This document shows positions 15,995-23,084 of a DNA stretch of 64,000 bases, piece by piece. The notes below the pieces were generated by a model that saw only the letters and a list, made by a program, of their open reading frames with translations, was not told where the DNA came from and searched no databases. Where the stretch lies: contig NZ_JBFCVL010000003.1 in NCBI RefSeq assembly GCF_040712075.1, positions 124,001-188,000 of the forward strand, given 5' to 3'. This stretch comes from Fodinicurvata sp. EGI_FJ10296 (GTDB lineage: Bacteria; Pseudomonadota; Alphaproteobacteria; DSM-16000; Inquilinaceae). The stretch's first letter is position 1. Every line of letters begins with the position of its first letter. The position numbers were made by a program, and so were the translations under genes.

Positions 15995-16591
15995 ATGACC
16001 ACAACCTTTAGCGGAAAATCCTCCGCCACCGCTATTTCGGTCGTCGAGGAGCCGGATGACACCGCACCGATGCCGCCGGCCAATCCGCCGATTCCGCATT
16101 TCGACCCGGATGCCGGCATCAGCATCGAGAACGATGTTCGCCGGCTGGCAGCGCGGATGATCGATATCGACAAGGACATGGCCCAGCTGCGGCGCGAGAA
16201 GTTGCAGACGGTCGCCGAAGCCAAGGAACTGGGCATCGACACGTCGGCCCTGAAACAGGTGGTCAAGCTTCAGACGACGCCGGCGGCCGAACGCCAGCAG
16301 GCCGAAGACACCCTCGACGCCTACAAGCGGTTCCTCGGCCTGATCCCGGACTTCGCGCAGACGCCGATCGGCGCCCACATAGCCAAGGACCACGCCCGCG
16401 AAGCGATGGCGAAGCTGCAATCCGATCCGGCATTGGCGGCGACGGCGGCGCGGTTGGTGGATGCGTTCGGCTCGGTCGAGGCCGCGCGCGGCGCGATCGA
16501 GGCCGTCACCGCCATGTCAGATCAGGAAACAATCGCCGGTGGGGGCGCGACAGTCACCCCGATCGGCCGGACCGGTGGGGGGCGGAATTGA
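15995..16591 (+). CDS. GapR-like (DUF2312) DNA-binding protein, paralogue 1
   Basis: 198 residues. Residues 45-115 follow the GapR/DUF2312 pattern: paired helices that sense overtwisted DNA (RRLAARMIDIDKDMAQLRREKLQTVAEAKELGIDTSALKQVVKLQ, then a YKRFLGL helix). An extra C-terminal module, PALAATAARLVDAFGSVEAARGAIEA, is shared with the next gene. In alphaproteobacteria GapR binds positively supercoiled DNA ahead of replication and stimulates topoisomerases. The phage copy may do the same during phage replication. The downstream TTG start overlaps its stop. Confidence 0.72.
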   Translation: MTTTFSGKSSATAISVVEEPDDTAPMPPANPPIPHFDPDAGISIENDVRRLAARMIDIDKDMAQLRREKLQTVAEAKELGIDTSALKQVVKLQTTPAAERQQAEDTLDAYKRFLGLIPDFAQTPIGAHIAKDHAREAMAKLQSDPALAATAARLVDAFGSVEAARGAIEAVTAMSDQETIAGGGATVTPIGRTGGGRN

Positions 16592-17028
16592 GCGAGGACG
16601 CGACGACGAACGTGGGCGGCATCGCGGGCGACCAGCTTGCCTCCTACATCGAGCGGATCGAGCGTCTGGAAGAAGAAAAGGCGACTCTTCAGAATGACAT
16701 GAAGGAAGTCTTCGCCGAGGCCAAGGGCAACGGCTTCGACGTCAAGATCATGCGCCAGATCCTGAAACTGCGGAAGATGCAAGCCGCCGACCGCAGCGAG
16801 CAGGAGGAATTGCTCGAGCTCTACAAACGCGCGCTGGGCATGGACACCGGCCCCGATTCCGACCCCGACGATACTGGGGCCGACCCGGCACTGGCGGCGA
16901 CGGCAGCGCGGCTGGTGGAGGCGTTCGGATCGGTAGAAGCCGCGCGCGACGCGATCGAGGCCGCCAGAGCCATGGCGGATCCGGAAACCGATCCCGGCGA
17001 TGACGCTAACGTTGGGGCCGCCCAATGA
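16588..17028 (+). CDS. GapR-like (DUF2312/UPF0335) protein, paralogue 2
   Basis: 146 residues. It is closer to the family consensus than its neighbour: YIERIERLEEEKATLQNDMKEVFAEAKGNGFDVKIMRQILKLRKM, then LLELYKRALGMD. The C-terminal PALAATAARLVEAFGSVEAARDAIEA nearly repeats that of the preceding gene, so the two arose by tandem duplication. TTG 16588 overlaps the previous stop (TTGA). It is followed with overlap by the SSB-like gene, placing it in the replication operon. Confidence 0.82.
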   Translation: MSEDATTNVGGIAGDQLASYIERIERLEEEKATLQNDMKEVFAEAKGNGFDVKIMRQILKLRKMQAADRSEQEELLELYKRALGMDTGPDSDPDDTGADPALAATAARLVEAFGSVEAARDAIEAARAMADPETDPGDDANVGAAQ

Positions 17029-17411
17029 CCGCCGATCATTCCACCGACATCAATCACGTCGAGCTGCGCGGCCGACTGATGAGCCCGCCCCGGATGCTGG
17101 AGACCAAGCGCGGCCCGCTGTGCCGTCTGTCGATCGCCACGGCCGACGAATGGCTCGGTCCGGAGGACACACGGCGGTGCAAAATCACCCATCACGAGGT
17201 GGTTGTCTGGGTCCCGGCGCTGATCGAGCGGATCCGCGAGCGCGGCGTGACCAATGCCCGTGTCCACTTGACCGGGCAGATGATCACCCGCCCGGACTTC
17301 AGCCATCCGACCCGTCGGATCCGCGAGATCGAGATCAATAGCCGCTGCGGCGACATCGACCTGGTGCAGCCGGTGGTCGATACCGCGCCGGCCTGGACGG
17401 GGGTCGCGTGA
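17025..17411 (+). CDS. ssb: Single-stranded DNA-binding (OB-fold) protein
   Basis: 128 residues with an SSB-like OB-fold layout: INHVELRGRLMSPPRMLETKRGPLCRLSIATADEW, then HHEVVVWVPALIERIRERGVTNARVHLTGQMITRP. This matches the N-terminal half of bacterial SSB. The usual acidic C-terminal tip is absent; it ends AWTGVA, so contacts with host replication partners may differ. Start and stop overlap both neighbours by ATGA. It should coat single strands during phage replication. Confidence 0.75.
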   Translation: MTADHSTDINHVELRGRLMSPPRMLETKRGPLCRLSIATADEWLGPEDTRRCKITHHEVVVWVPALIERIRERGVTNARVHLTGQMITRPDFSHPTRRIREIEINSRCGDIDLVQPVVDTAPAWTGVA

Positions 17412-17848
17412 TGGCGGCAGCGGTGCAAACGGCAATCGCCCCCTGGCTTGTCCGTCTGATGACGGTGGCCGCCTATACCGGCCACCGGGCGGGGCCGGAG
17501 GACCGCGAGGCGATCGCGCTGGCCAATCGCCTGCGCGCCTGGACACTCGAGGGACGCCTGCAGGCCGTGTGGTGGCATACCGCGTCCGAGGTCGGCGGCG
17601 GCGGCAAGAACGCCGGCCTGCGGTATGCGCTGGCCAAGGCCATGGGACTGACTCCCGGATCGCCCGACTATGTGTTCCTGACGGACGCCGGTGCCTACGC
17701 GATCGAACTCAAGGCCACCAACGGGCGCCAGACCGACAGCCAGCGGGATTTCCAGTCATGGTGCGCGGCGCGCGGCATCCCCTATGCCGTCTGCAAAGGC
17801 GCCGACGCGGCCGAGACCCAGTTGCGGGCGTGGGGTGTCGTGGCATGA
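17408..17848 (+). CDS. VRR-NUC domain nuclease
   Basis: 146 residues ending in the VRR-NUC pattern: SPDYVFLTDAGAYAIELKATNGRQTDSQRDFQSWCAARGIPYAVCKG. The D in SPDY and the E-x-K in IELKA form the PD-(D/E)XK metal site, and the Q of RQTDSQ is also conserved. Stand-alone VRR-NUC proteins are found in many phages and cut branched or recombining DNA. It is coupled to SSB upstream and to the next gene by ATGA overlaps. Confidence 0.82.
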   Translation: MMAAAVQTAIAPWLVRLMTVAAYTGHRAGPEDREAIALANRLRAWTLEGRLQAVWWHTASEVGGGGKNAGLRYALAKAMGLTPGSPDYVFLTDAGAYAIELKATNGRQTDSQRDFQSWCAARGIPYAVCKGADAAETQLRAWGVVA

Positions 17849-18249
17849 ACCCGCAACCGTACAAAGACTCGGCTGACTGGATCGAGCGCAGCCGTATCGC
17901 TGCCGAGAAACTGATGGCCGAGCACCGATTCCGGTCGGAAGATTTCGTCACGGTCACCGAAGCGGGTGATGTCGAACCGTGTGACGTCACCCTCGATATC
18001 GACCCTGGGCGTATGCCGCTGGAATGGGGCGAGTATGTTCGTCGAGACGAAGACGGCACTGTCGTCAGCGGGTGGGTGCGCGAAGACTGCATCCCGATCG
18101 GCCTGACCATTTTTTGGCCGGACGGCTTGGATTGCTGCGGAGAAGCGCACGACGCAGCGGACCCGGAATATCTGCTAAGCGACGTCGAAGCTTGGGAGAA
18201 CCTGACCGACGACGAAATGCGCGCGCTTTGCGAAGGGAGCGCGGCATGA
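17845..18249 (+). CDS. Hypothetical acidic phage protein
   Basis: 134 residues, strongly acidic (for example AEHRFRSEDFVTVTEAGDVEPCDVTLDI and DDEMRALCEGSAA). It starts with an ATG that overlaps the VRR-NUC stop and ends overlapping the MT-A70 start, both by ATGA. No family is recognised. Its acidity is compatible with DNA mimicry or a protein-binding role, but there is no direct evidence. Confidence 0.65.
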   Translation: MNPQPYKDSADWIERSRIAAEKLMAEHRFRSEDFVTVTEAGDVEPCDVTLDIDPGRMPLEWGEYVRRDEDGTVVSGWVREDCIPIGLTIFWPDGLDCCGEAHDAADPEYLLSDVEAWENLTDDEMRALCEGSAA

Positions 18250-18920
18250 CCGGCTCGCTGTTCGCATCGACGTCGCCCTTCGCGCCGATCGCCGACGAAG
18301 GTCCGTTCGGGGCCATTCTGGCGGATCCGCCTTGGTCGTATGCCAATTTCTCGGCCAAGGGCGAGGCCAAGAACCCGAACGCTCACTATGGCTGCATGTC
18401 ACTGGCCGACATCGCCGCCCTGCCGGTGGCCGAAATCGCCGCCCGGGACTGCGCCCTGATCATGTGGGCGACCGCGCCGATGATGCCGCAGGCTTTTGCG
18501 GTGATGGACCGATGGGGGTTCCGGTTCTCGACGATGGGGGCGTGGGCCAAGCAGAGCAAGACGGGCACGAAATGGGCTTTCGGCACCGGCTATGTGCTGC
18601 GCTCTGCCGCCGAGTTCTGGCTGATCGGCGTGCGCGGGAAACCTCGCGTCAAGGTCCGCAATACCCGCAACCTGATCGTCGCCCCGGTGCGCGAGCATTC
18701 GCGCAAGCCCGACGAAATGCGGGCCACGGTCGAGCGGTTGTTCGATGGCCCGTACCTCGAGCTCTTCGCCCGTGAGCGGGCGCCCGGCTGGTCGGCCTGG
18801 GGGAATGAGACCGACAAGTTCACCGAGCCGAACCCGTCACCAGCACCGCCTCCAACCGTTACGGCCGTGACGCCGGAAGCGTCACACCTACCGTCACACT
18901 CAATGATTTCAGAGGGTTAG
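18246..18920 (+). CDS. MT-A70 family DNA N6-adenine methyltransferase
   Basis: 224 residues. The catalytic DPPW motif lies at about residues 27-30 (GAILADPPWSYANFSA), followed by YGCMSLADIAALPV, CALIMWATAPMMPQAF and GTGYVLRSAAEFWLIGVRG, and a C-terminal EHSRKPDEMRATVERLF. Phage MT-A70 enzymes methylate adenine in DNA and can shield phage DNA from restriction. The last 30 residues are proline- and threonine-rich and overlap the first GTCAC repeats of the candidate replication origin. Confidence 0.88.
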   Translation: MTGSLFASTSPFAPIADEGPFGAILADPPWSYANFSAKGEAKNPNAHYGCMSLADIAALPVAEIAARDCALIMWATAPMMPQAFAVMDRWGFRFSTMGAWAKQSKTGTKWAFGTGYVLRSAAEFWLIGVRGKPRVKVRNTRNLIVAPVREHSRKPDEMRATVERLFDGPYLELFARERAPGWSAWGNETDKFTEPNPSPAPPPTVTAVTPEASHLPSHSMISEG

Positions 18921-18981
18921 CCATGTCACGCAGCGTCACGCCGAGCGTCACACCCCGTCACGCCGAGGCGTTACGCGTGAC
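18867..18981. repeat. GTCAC iteron cluster A (candidate replication origin)
   Basis: Eight copies of GTCAC or its complement GTGAC occur in 115 bases, at 18867, 18881, 18893, 18925, 18935, 18947, 18957 and 18977. Most extend to GCGTCAC or CCGTCAC. They span the end of the MT-A70 gene and the gap before the replication gene. The density and the position beside a replication protein suggest initiator-binding iterons. Confidence 0.6.
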
Positions 18982-19031
18982 GCTTGGCTGCGTCTATTCC
19001 ATCCGCTGATTCATCCCGAAAGGGGGCGATA

Positions 19032-20345
19032 ATGACGGCATCAGTTCCTGCCGACGATTTCCCTGACCCATTGTTGCCGCCGGAAATCGACCTGACCCGG
19101 CTGCCCAGCATGATGGTGAACATCCGAGAGATCAAACGCTCTCCGATGATGCTCAAGGTCCCGGATCGCGCGTTGCGGGCGGCGATGGCGCTGCTCTGGA
19201 GCGCATGGGAGCAGATTCCCGCCGGCACGCTGCCAACCGACGACGCCGAACTGGCGTATCTGGCCGATCTCGGCGCGGGACCGCGAGCAACCACGCGATG
19301 GCTGAGGATCAAAGACGAAGCCTTGAAGGGATGGACCCTGTGTTCGGACGGCCGCTATCACAACGCCATGATTGCCCGATGGGCGCTGGACGCATGGGCC
19401 CGCATCGGTGGCGAGGTTCCGGGCCAGCCGGGCAAGCAGCGTACGCGCGCCCCCGCAGCAACCAAGGAGGCCGAACGCCAGCGCCGCTATCGCGCCCGCA
19501 AGATAGCCGAGAAGGCGGCCGAAGAATCGACGGCAAAGGCGCCGGCCGATGGCGGGTGTGACGCCGGTGACGCCCGTAACGGTGGCGTCACATCCGTAAC
19601 GGTGGGAAGCGTCACATGTGACGTCACATCCCCCCTTAAAGGGAAAGAGAACAGAAAACAAAAACCTTCCCCCCAAAGCCCCCCGGCGGGGGGTGGTGGG
19701 GAGATGATTGATTCCGGTGGGGGTCGGGCCGGTGGCGCCGACGGTTCGCCGGATGCCGAGGCCCCACCGCCCCGCAAGGTCATGCTGCCGGCGGACTGGA
19801 CGCCCACCGCGGCCGACTGGGAACTGGCAAGGGAACGCGGCATGTCCGACAAGGCGATCCGGGCCCAGGCCGACCAATTCCGCGATTATTGGCGATCGCG
19901 AGGCGACCGGCGACTGGATTGGTCGGGAACCTGGCGCAACCGGATCCGCGATCTGACCCGCAAGCTGGACGAAGCCGCCGACGACACGGCCGAGGCCAAA
20001 CCGGCCACCGACGACCGGCCGCCCGGCCCGGGTGCGGAGGATCCGCAGTGGCAGGCAATCGCCGAGGCCTTCCGCCGGCTGGACCGGCGCGGCGAAGGCG
20101 ACTTCCGGTCGTGGCTGCGGCCGTTGGGCTTTCAGGGGATCGACGGCGGTACGCTCCGCCTGACCACCGACAGCCGGTTCGCGGCAACCAAAGTCCGCCA
20201 GACCATGGCCGACCGGCTGCGCGACGCCGCGCTGGCCGCCGGGATCCCGATCGACGATGTCGAAGTGGCAGCCGCCCAACCGCCGCCGAACGCTGCAGCG
20301 ACGGCAACGGCCTCACAAAGCCCACCGGCCCGCGCGGCCGCCTGA
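19032..20345 (+). CDS. Phage replication initiator-like protein
   Basis: 437 residues. The N-terminal 130 resemble the DUF1376-type winged region of phage replisome organisers (MMLKVPDRALRAAMALLWSAWEQIPAGTLPTDDAELAYLADLG). The middle is a low-complexity linker. Residues 250-315 contain LPADWTPTAADWELARERGMSDKAIRAQADQFRDYWRSRG, common in phage O-like proteins. The C-terminus (FRSWLRPLGFQGIDGGTLRLTTDSRFAATKVRQTMADRL) resembles the DnaA N-terminal domain that recruits helicase. ATG 19032 follows AAAGGGGG. Iteron-like repeats lie before and inside the gene, as in lambda O. Confidence 0.75.
   Translation: MTASVPADDFPDPLLPPEIDLTRLPSMMVNIREIKRSPMMLKVPDRALRAAMALLWSAWEQIPAGTLPTDDAELAYLADLGAGPRATTRWLRIKDEALKGWTLCSDGRYHNAMIARWALDAWARIGGEVPGQPGKQRTRAPAATKEAERQRRYRARKIAEKAAEESTAKAPADGGCDAGDARNGGVTSVTVGSVTCDVTSPLKGKENRKQKPSPQSPPAGGGGEMIDSGGGRAGGADGSPDAEAPPPRKVMLPADWTPTAADWELARERGMSDKAIRAQADQFRDYWRSRGDRRLDWSGTWRNRIRDLTRKLDEAADDTAEAKPATDDRPPGPGAEDPQWQAIAEAFRRLDRRGEGDFRSWLRPLGFQGIDGGTLRLTTDSRFAATKVRQTMADRLRDAALAAGIPIDDVEVAAAQPPPNAAATATASQSPPARAAA
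19558..19692. repeat. GTCAC iteron cluster B with A-rich and hairpin segments
   Basis: Inside the replication gene, GTCAC/GTGAC occurs six times (19558, 19567, 19587, 19611, 19618, 19623), and CCGTAACGGTGG is directly repeated at 19574 and 19595. An A-rich stretch with little GC follows (19640-19665), then a CCCCCC-GGC-GGGGGG hairpin (19678-19692). Repeats followed by an easily melted tract inside an initiator gene match the lambda origin layout. Confidence 0.6.
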
Positions 20346-20367
20346 ACGATCGGAAGGAACCATCCCG

Positions 20368-20652
20368 GTGACAGTCTTCAGCATTGCCCTCGCCATCGTG
20401 CTCGCCGTCCTGATGCTGATCGGATGCGGCCTGATCGGCTTTGTGGCCGGCTTCGTGATGTTCGCTCACGTGAAACGCCACGAGATCAGGCGAACCTTAG
20501 CTGCCATCAAGGCGTCGGAATCCAAGACGTCGGAGCCGCCAGGATCTGCGTGGTGGGATGATTGGCCCGGCGCCCGAAGTCGGCCGCCCGGCGCCCGGTT
20601 TCGACCAGAGGACTTGCGGCGCCCGGATGGCCCGGAAGGGCCGGCTCAATGA
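20368..20652 (+). CDS. Small membrane protein
   Basis: 94 residues from GTG 20368, preceded by AAGGA. Residues 2-33 are one long hydrophobic span (SIALAIVLAVLMLIGCGLIGFVAGFVMF), followed by a basic turn (HVKRHEIRR) and a hydrophilic proline-rich tail, so N-out/C-in topology is likely. The stop overlaps the next gene by ATGA. The function is unknown; superinfection exclusion is one possibility. Confidence 0.6.
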   Translation: MTVFSIALAIVLAVLMLIGCGLIGFVAGFVMFAHVKRHEIRRTLAAIKASESKTSEPPGSAWWDDWPGARSRPPGARFRPEDLRRPDGPEGPAQ

Positions 20653-20825
20653 CTTTGGGTGGGCTACTGTTCCTGACTTCGATCGTGGCCGGCATGGGCC
20701 TGGCGGTGGGCGCCCGACTGGGCATCGCGGCCATGGACGCCATCGTAGACCTTCACGACATGGCCATCGCCCGGCTGGGCCGGTGGTGGCGCAATCGATT
20801 CCGTAACGCAGATGGCGGCAAATGA
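20649..20825 (+). CDS. Small membrane protein
   Basis: 58 residues with an N-terminal hydrophobic segment (LGGLLFLTSIVAGMGLAVGARLGIAAM) and a basic C-terminus (LGRWWRNRFRNADGGK). Both ends overlap neighbours by ATGA, which is strong support for translation despite its size. It pairs with the preceding membrane protein. The function is unknown. Confidence 0.58.
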   Translation: MTLGGLLFLTSIVAGMGLAVGARLGIAAMDAIVDLHDMAIARLGRWWRNRFRNADGGK

Positions 20826-21427
20826 GCAAAGCACGGCGCAAGGGCAAAGGCCCGACCTCCCGCACCCGACGGCGCGCCCTTGCGCGGACCACGACGCCCA
20901 CCCAGGACCGGCGACCGGCTGGACGCCACCGCGCGCCCGGATACGACACCCATGTCACCAACCGGCCGATGCTCGGCGCGGACGGCAAGCCGCTGCCGAC
21001 GACGCCCGACGAATGGCAACAGCGCCACAGCCCGACCCGGACAGTGACGATCGCCGCCGGCGAACCGCACGAGCGGCAGAAGACGGCCAAGGTCCGCCGC
21101 CGGATCGCCGACGACAATCTCTGGGGTCAACTGACGCCGGAACAGATCCAGGCGGCCGAACAGATCCTGTGGTGCTGTAACTACCTGACGCGCGGCGTCC
21201 GCACACCGTCACGCGCCATCGAACCCCACGCCGTCACAACCCCGGGCCACAACGGCGCCGCCGCCCCCATGGCCGATTGGCCGCTCACGCCGTGGGAACT
21301 GCGCTGGCTCGACCGCTATAAGGCCTGGCGCCGGGAATGCCGGTGGGCGGGGCACACGGTGCAGGCGCTGGCGGCGGGAACACAGACGCCATCTGAGTTT
21401 CTGGCTGAGGCACTGAAGGAATGGTAA
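20822..21427 (+). CDS. Basic protein ending the early operon, possible late-gene regulator
   Basis: 201 residues. The first 45 are very basic (MSKARRKGKGPTSRTRRRALAR). The rest includes LTPEQIQAAEQILWCCNYLTRG and WELRWLDRYKAWRRECRWAGHTVQALAAG, which looks helical. No family is recognised. It is the last gene of the rightward early operon, where lambda-like phages place the Q antiterminator, and the late promoter is followed by a terminator. A regulatory role is therefore proposed on position only. A broken partial copy of its 3' half lies at 22292-22531. Confidence 0.6.
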   Translation: MSKARRKGKGPTSRTRRRALARTTTPTQDRRPAGRHRAPGYDTHVTNRPMLGADGKPLPTTPDEWQQRHSPTRTVTIAAGEPHERQKTAKVRRRIADDNLWGQLTPEQIQAAEQILWCCNYLTRGVRTPSRAIEPHAVTTPGHNGAAAPMADWPLTPWELRWLDRYKAWRRECRWAGHTVQALAAGTQTPSEFLAEALKEW

Positions 21428-21498
21428 GACGCAAGGGCGATTGTGCCCTTTGCGCATCTCGACCCCGAGCGGGGGAGAACTTCGCTGAGGTCAGGCTA

Positions 21499-21960
21499 TC
21501 AGCAAATGATGAAGCCGTAGCGACGTTCGGCATGATCGGCTTCGAGCATCGCGCAGGAGAGATCGACGCCATCGGCTTCACATCGGCCGAGCGTCCGGCC
21601 ATAGCGGTCCGTGCCCTCTGAGGTGCACTCGACCCGTGTGCGGGTGATCGACGAAAGATAGCTCGTTGCCGCACGCGGATCGCCAGCGACGCAACGCCGC
21701 CCTGGGCGGCAGTGTCCTGGCATTTCCGGCGCGTCGATTCCGACCAGGCGCACCCGCTGGCCGTCGCACCCGAACGTGTCGCCATCGACAATATCCGGTT
21801 GATAGCAGGCGAGATCAGCCGTGCCCGGACTACGGGCCCCATCCTGATCGGTCTGCGCGGCAACATCGCGCGCCTTCGTCCCAAGGTTGCCGCTCCATTC
21901 GAGGCCGCTCTGAGCCAGCCATGCCGCCGCGAGTATGCCTACGACCAGGATCGGCATCAT
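21499..21960 (-). CDS. Membrane-anchored staphylococcal-nuclease-like protein
   Basis: 153 residues. An N-terminal hydrophobic segment (MMPILVVGILAAAWLAQSG) would anchor or export it. Residues 50-150 are an SNase fold: VDGDTFGCDGQRVRLVGIDAPE and DRYGRTLGRC supply the calcium-binding Asp, both catalytic Arg positions and the Glu. Phage or plasmid nucleases of this kind degrade DNA in the periplasm and could attack incoming DNA. It runs opposite to the early operon and lies between the intact regulator-like gene and its broken copy, so it belongs to the cargo. Confidence 0.78.
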   Translation of the reverse strand: MMPILVVGILAAAWLAQSGLEWSGNLGTKARDVAAQTDQDGARSPGTADLACYQPDIVDGDTFGCDGQRVRLVGIDAPEMPGHCRPGRRCVAGDPRAATSYLSSITRTRVECTSEGTDRYGRTLGRCEADGVDLSCAMLEADHAERRYGFIIC

Positions 21961-22291
21961 GAAAGGGAAGCGCCCTCGCCACTGTTTCCGCCGTCTCTTT
22001 GGTCGCTGGAACTTAATGATGTTATGAGGTTTCAGAGCGCACCTGTGTGCCCGTGAAATTATGTAAAATTTGGAGCGGACCCCAGAGTTTGCGGACTTTA
22101 GATAGTCATGAACCGACGCGCCAAGGGATCTTTGGTAAGTTTACGTTGCTTAATTCAAGGACTCAATAGTGAGCCAGTTTGCTTGCCGGTCCCTGCAACG
22201 ATCGCCACGTTTTCAGTACATGATCATGCGTTCGGTTACACCGTCATAAGATGACAGACCAGGGGCAAACATCGCCTCAGGGAGGCCGTCA
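21961..22291. other. Non-coding cargo junction
   Basis: Roughly 330 bases between the nuclease gene start and the broken duplicate. I find no gene. The first part should contain the nuclease promoter. It is AT-richer than the flanking phage genes. Confidence 0.4.
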
Positions 22292-22531
22292 GCTCGCGCC
22301 GGAACAGATCCAGGCGTCCGAGCAGATCCTGTAGCGCAATGACTACCTGACCCGCGCCCATAGCCGACTGGCCGCTGCCCCCCTTGGGAACTGCGCTGGC
22401 TGGATCGCTATAAGATCTGGCGCCGCGAATGCCGGTGGGCGGGGCACACGGTGCAGGTATTGGCCGGTGATGCGCGGGCGGCGATGGGGCTGGTTTCGGA
22501 TGCGTTGGGGGATTGGACGATAATCTCGTAG
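22292..22531 (+). pseudogene. Truncated, nonsense-mutated copy of the 20822-21427 gene
   Basis: Closely resembles bases 21131-21427: PEQIQA-EQIL, YLTRA, WELRWLDRYKIWRRECRWAGHTVQVLAG can be read in it. It lacks the 5' half, has TAG at 22332-22334 where the intact gene has TGG, and has an internal deletion. It marks the far side of an insertion between two related copies, or a scar of recombination with a related phage. Confidence 0.75.
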
Positions 22532-22650
22532 CGGGGCATCTGCCTTAAAGCATCCTCGACGCACGAAATACTTGATACCCCGTGAACGAACTCTTTAAAT
22601 TAACGTATACACAACAAACTGAGAAATGTATTTGCAAACAGGACTTGAAA

Positions 22651-22881
22651 ATGATCAGAGTTACATTTAAAAATGAAAAGGCTCAGTCTTTCTCAGGAAG
22701 GATCCCAGAAGCTTTATCTTTCCTCCAAAATTTGCGATCTGAAGACCGAAATCCTTTGATAATCGAATTTTCCAACGGTCAGAAGGATGAATATCACGAC
22801 GCTGCCGAAGCCATCAGGTTTCTGAGCTCCGTCAAGATTTGTGCAGTCGATTCGAACGGCAGTCTGGAAGGCTTTCCATAG
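22651..22881 (+). CDS. Small hypothetical protein preceding the R-M genes
   Basis: 76 residues from ATG 22651, preceded by AGGAC; the frame extends upstream to 22582 without a ribosome site. The sequence MIRVTFKNEKAQSFSGRIPEALSFLQNL has a beta-alpha start and no recognised family. It is AT-rich and in the same direction as the type III genes about 200 bases downstream. It may be part of the cargo and could influence the restriction system, but this is inferred from position. Confidence 0.5.
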   Translation: MIRVTFKNEKAQSFSGRIPEALSFLQNLRSEDRNPLIIEFSNGQKDEYHDAAEAIRFLSSVKICAVDSNGSLEGFP

Positions 22882-23084
22882 CCGCGGGCGAGGAGCGGCC
22901 ATTCGCTATGTTGCGCACCAAACTCCGCCCTCCGTGATCCCGATGTCAAGATCGGTACCACCGCAGCCCAGCGCAGCCTGGGTGGATAGGTCAGCTCAAA
23001 GTGGATTCGAGCGTGCAAACACAAGGTCTGCGCGATAGGGTCGCGAAAAAGCGCACCCCTTTGCAAGTGCTGAAAGCCGCACGA

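Noticed and set aside
18867-18981. GTCAC repeats considered as a CRISPR array
   Set aside because: The repeats are only five to seven bases, with irregular spacing and no spacers of constant length. Iterons fit better.
23001-23084. GTG 23001 as the start of Mod
   Set aside because: The extra 28 residues are not shared with the family's usual beginning, and no ribosome site is visible before the GTG.
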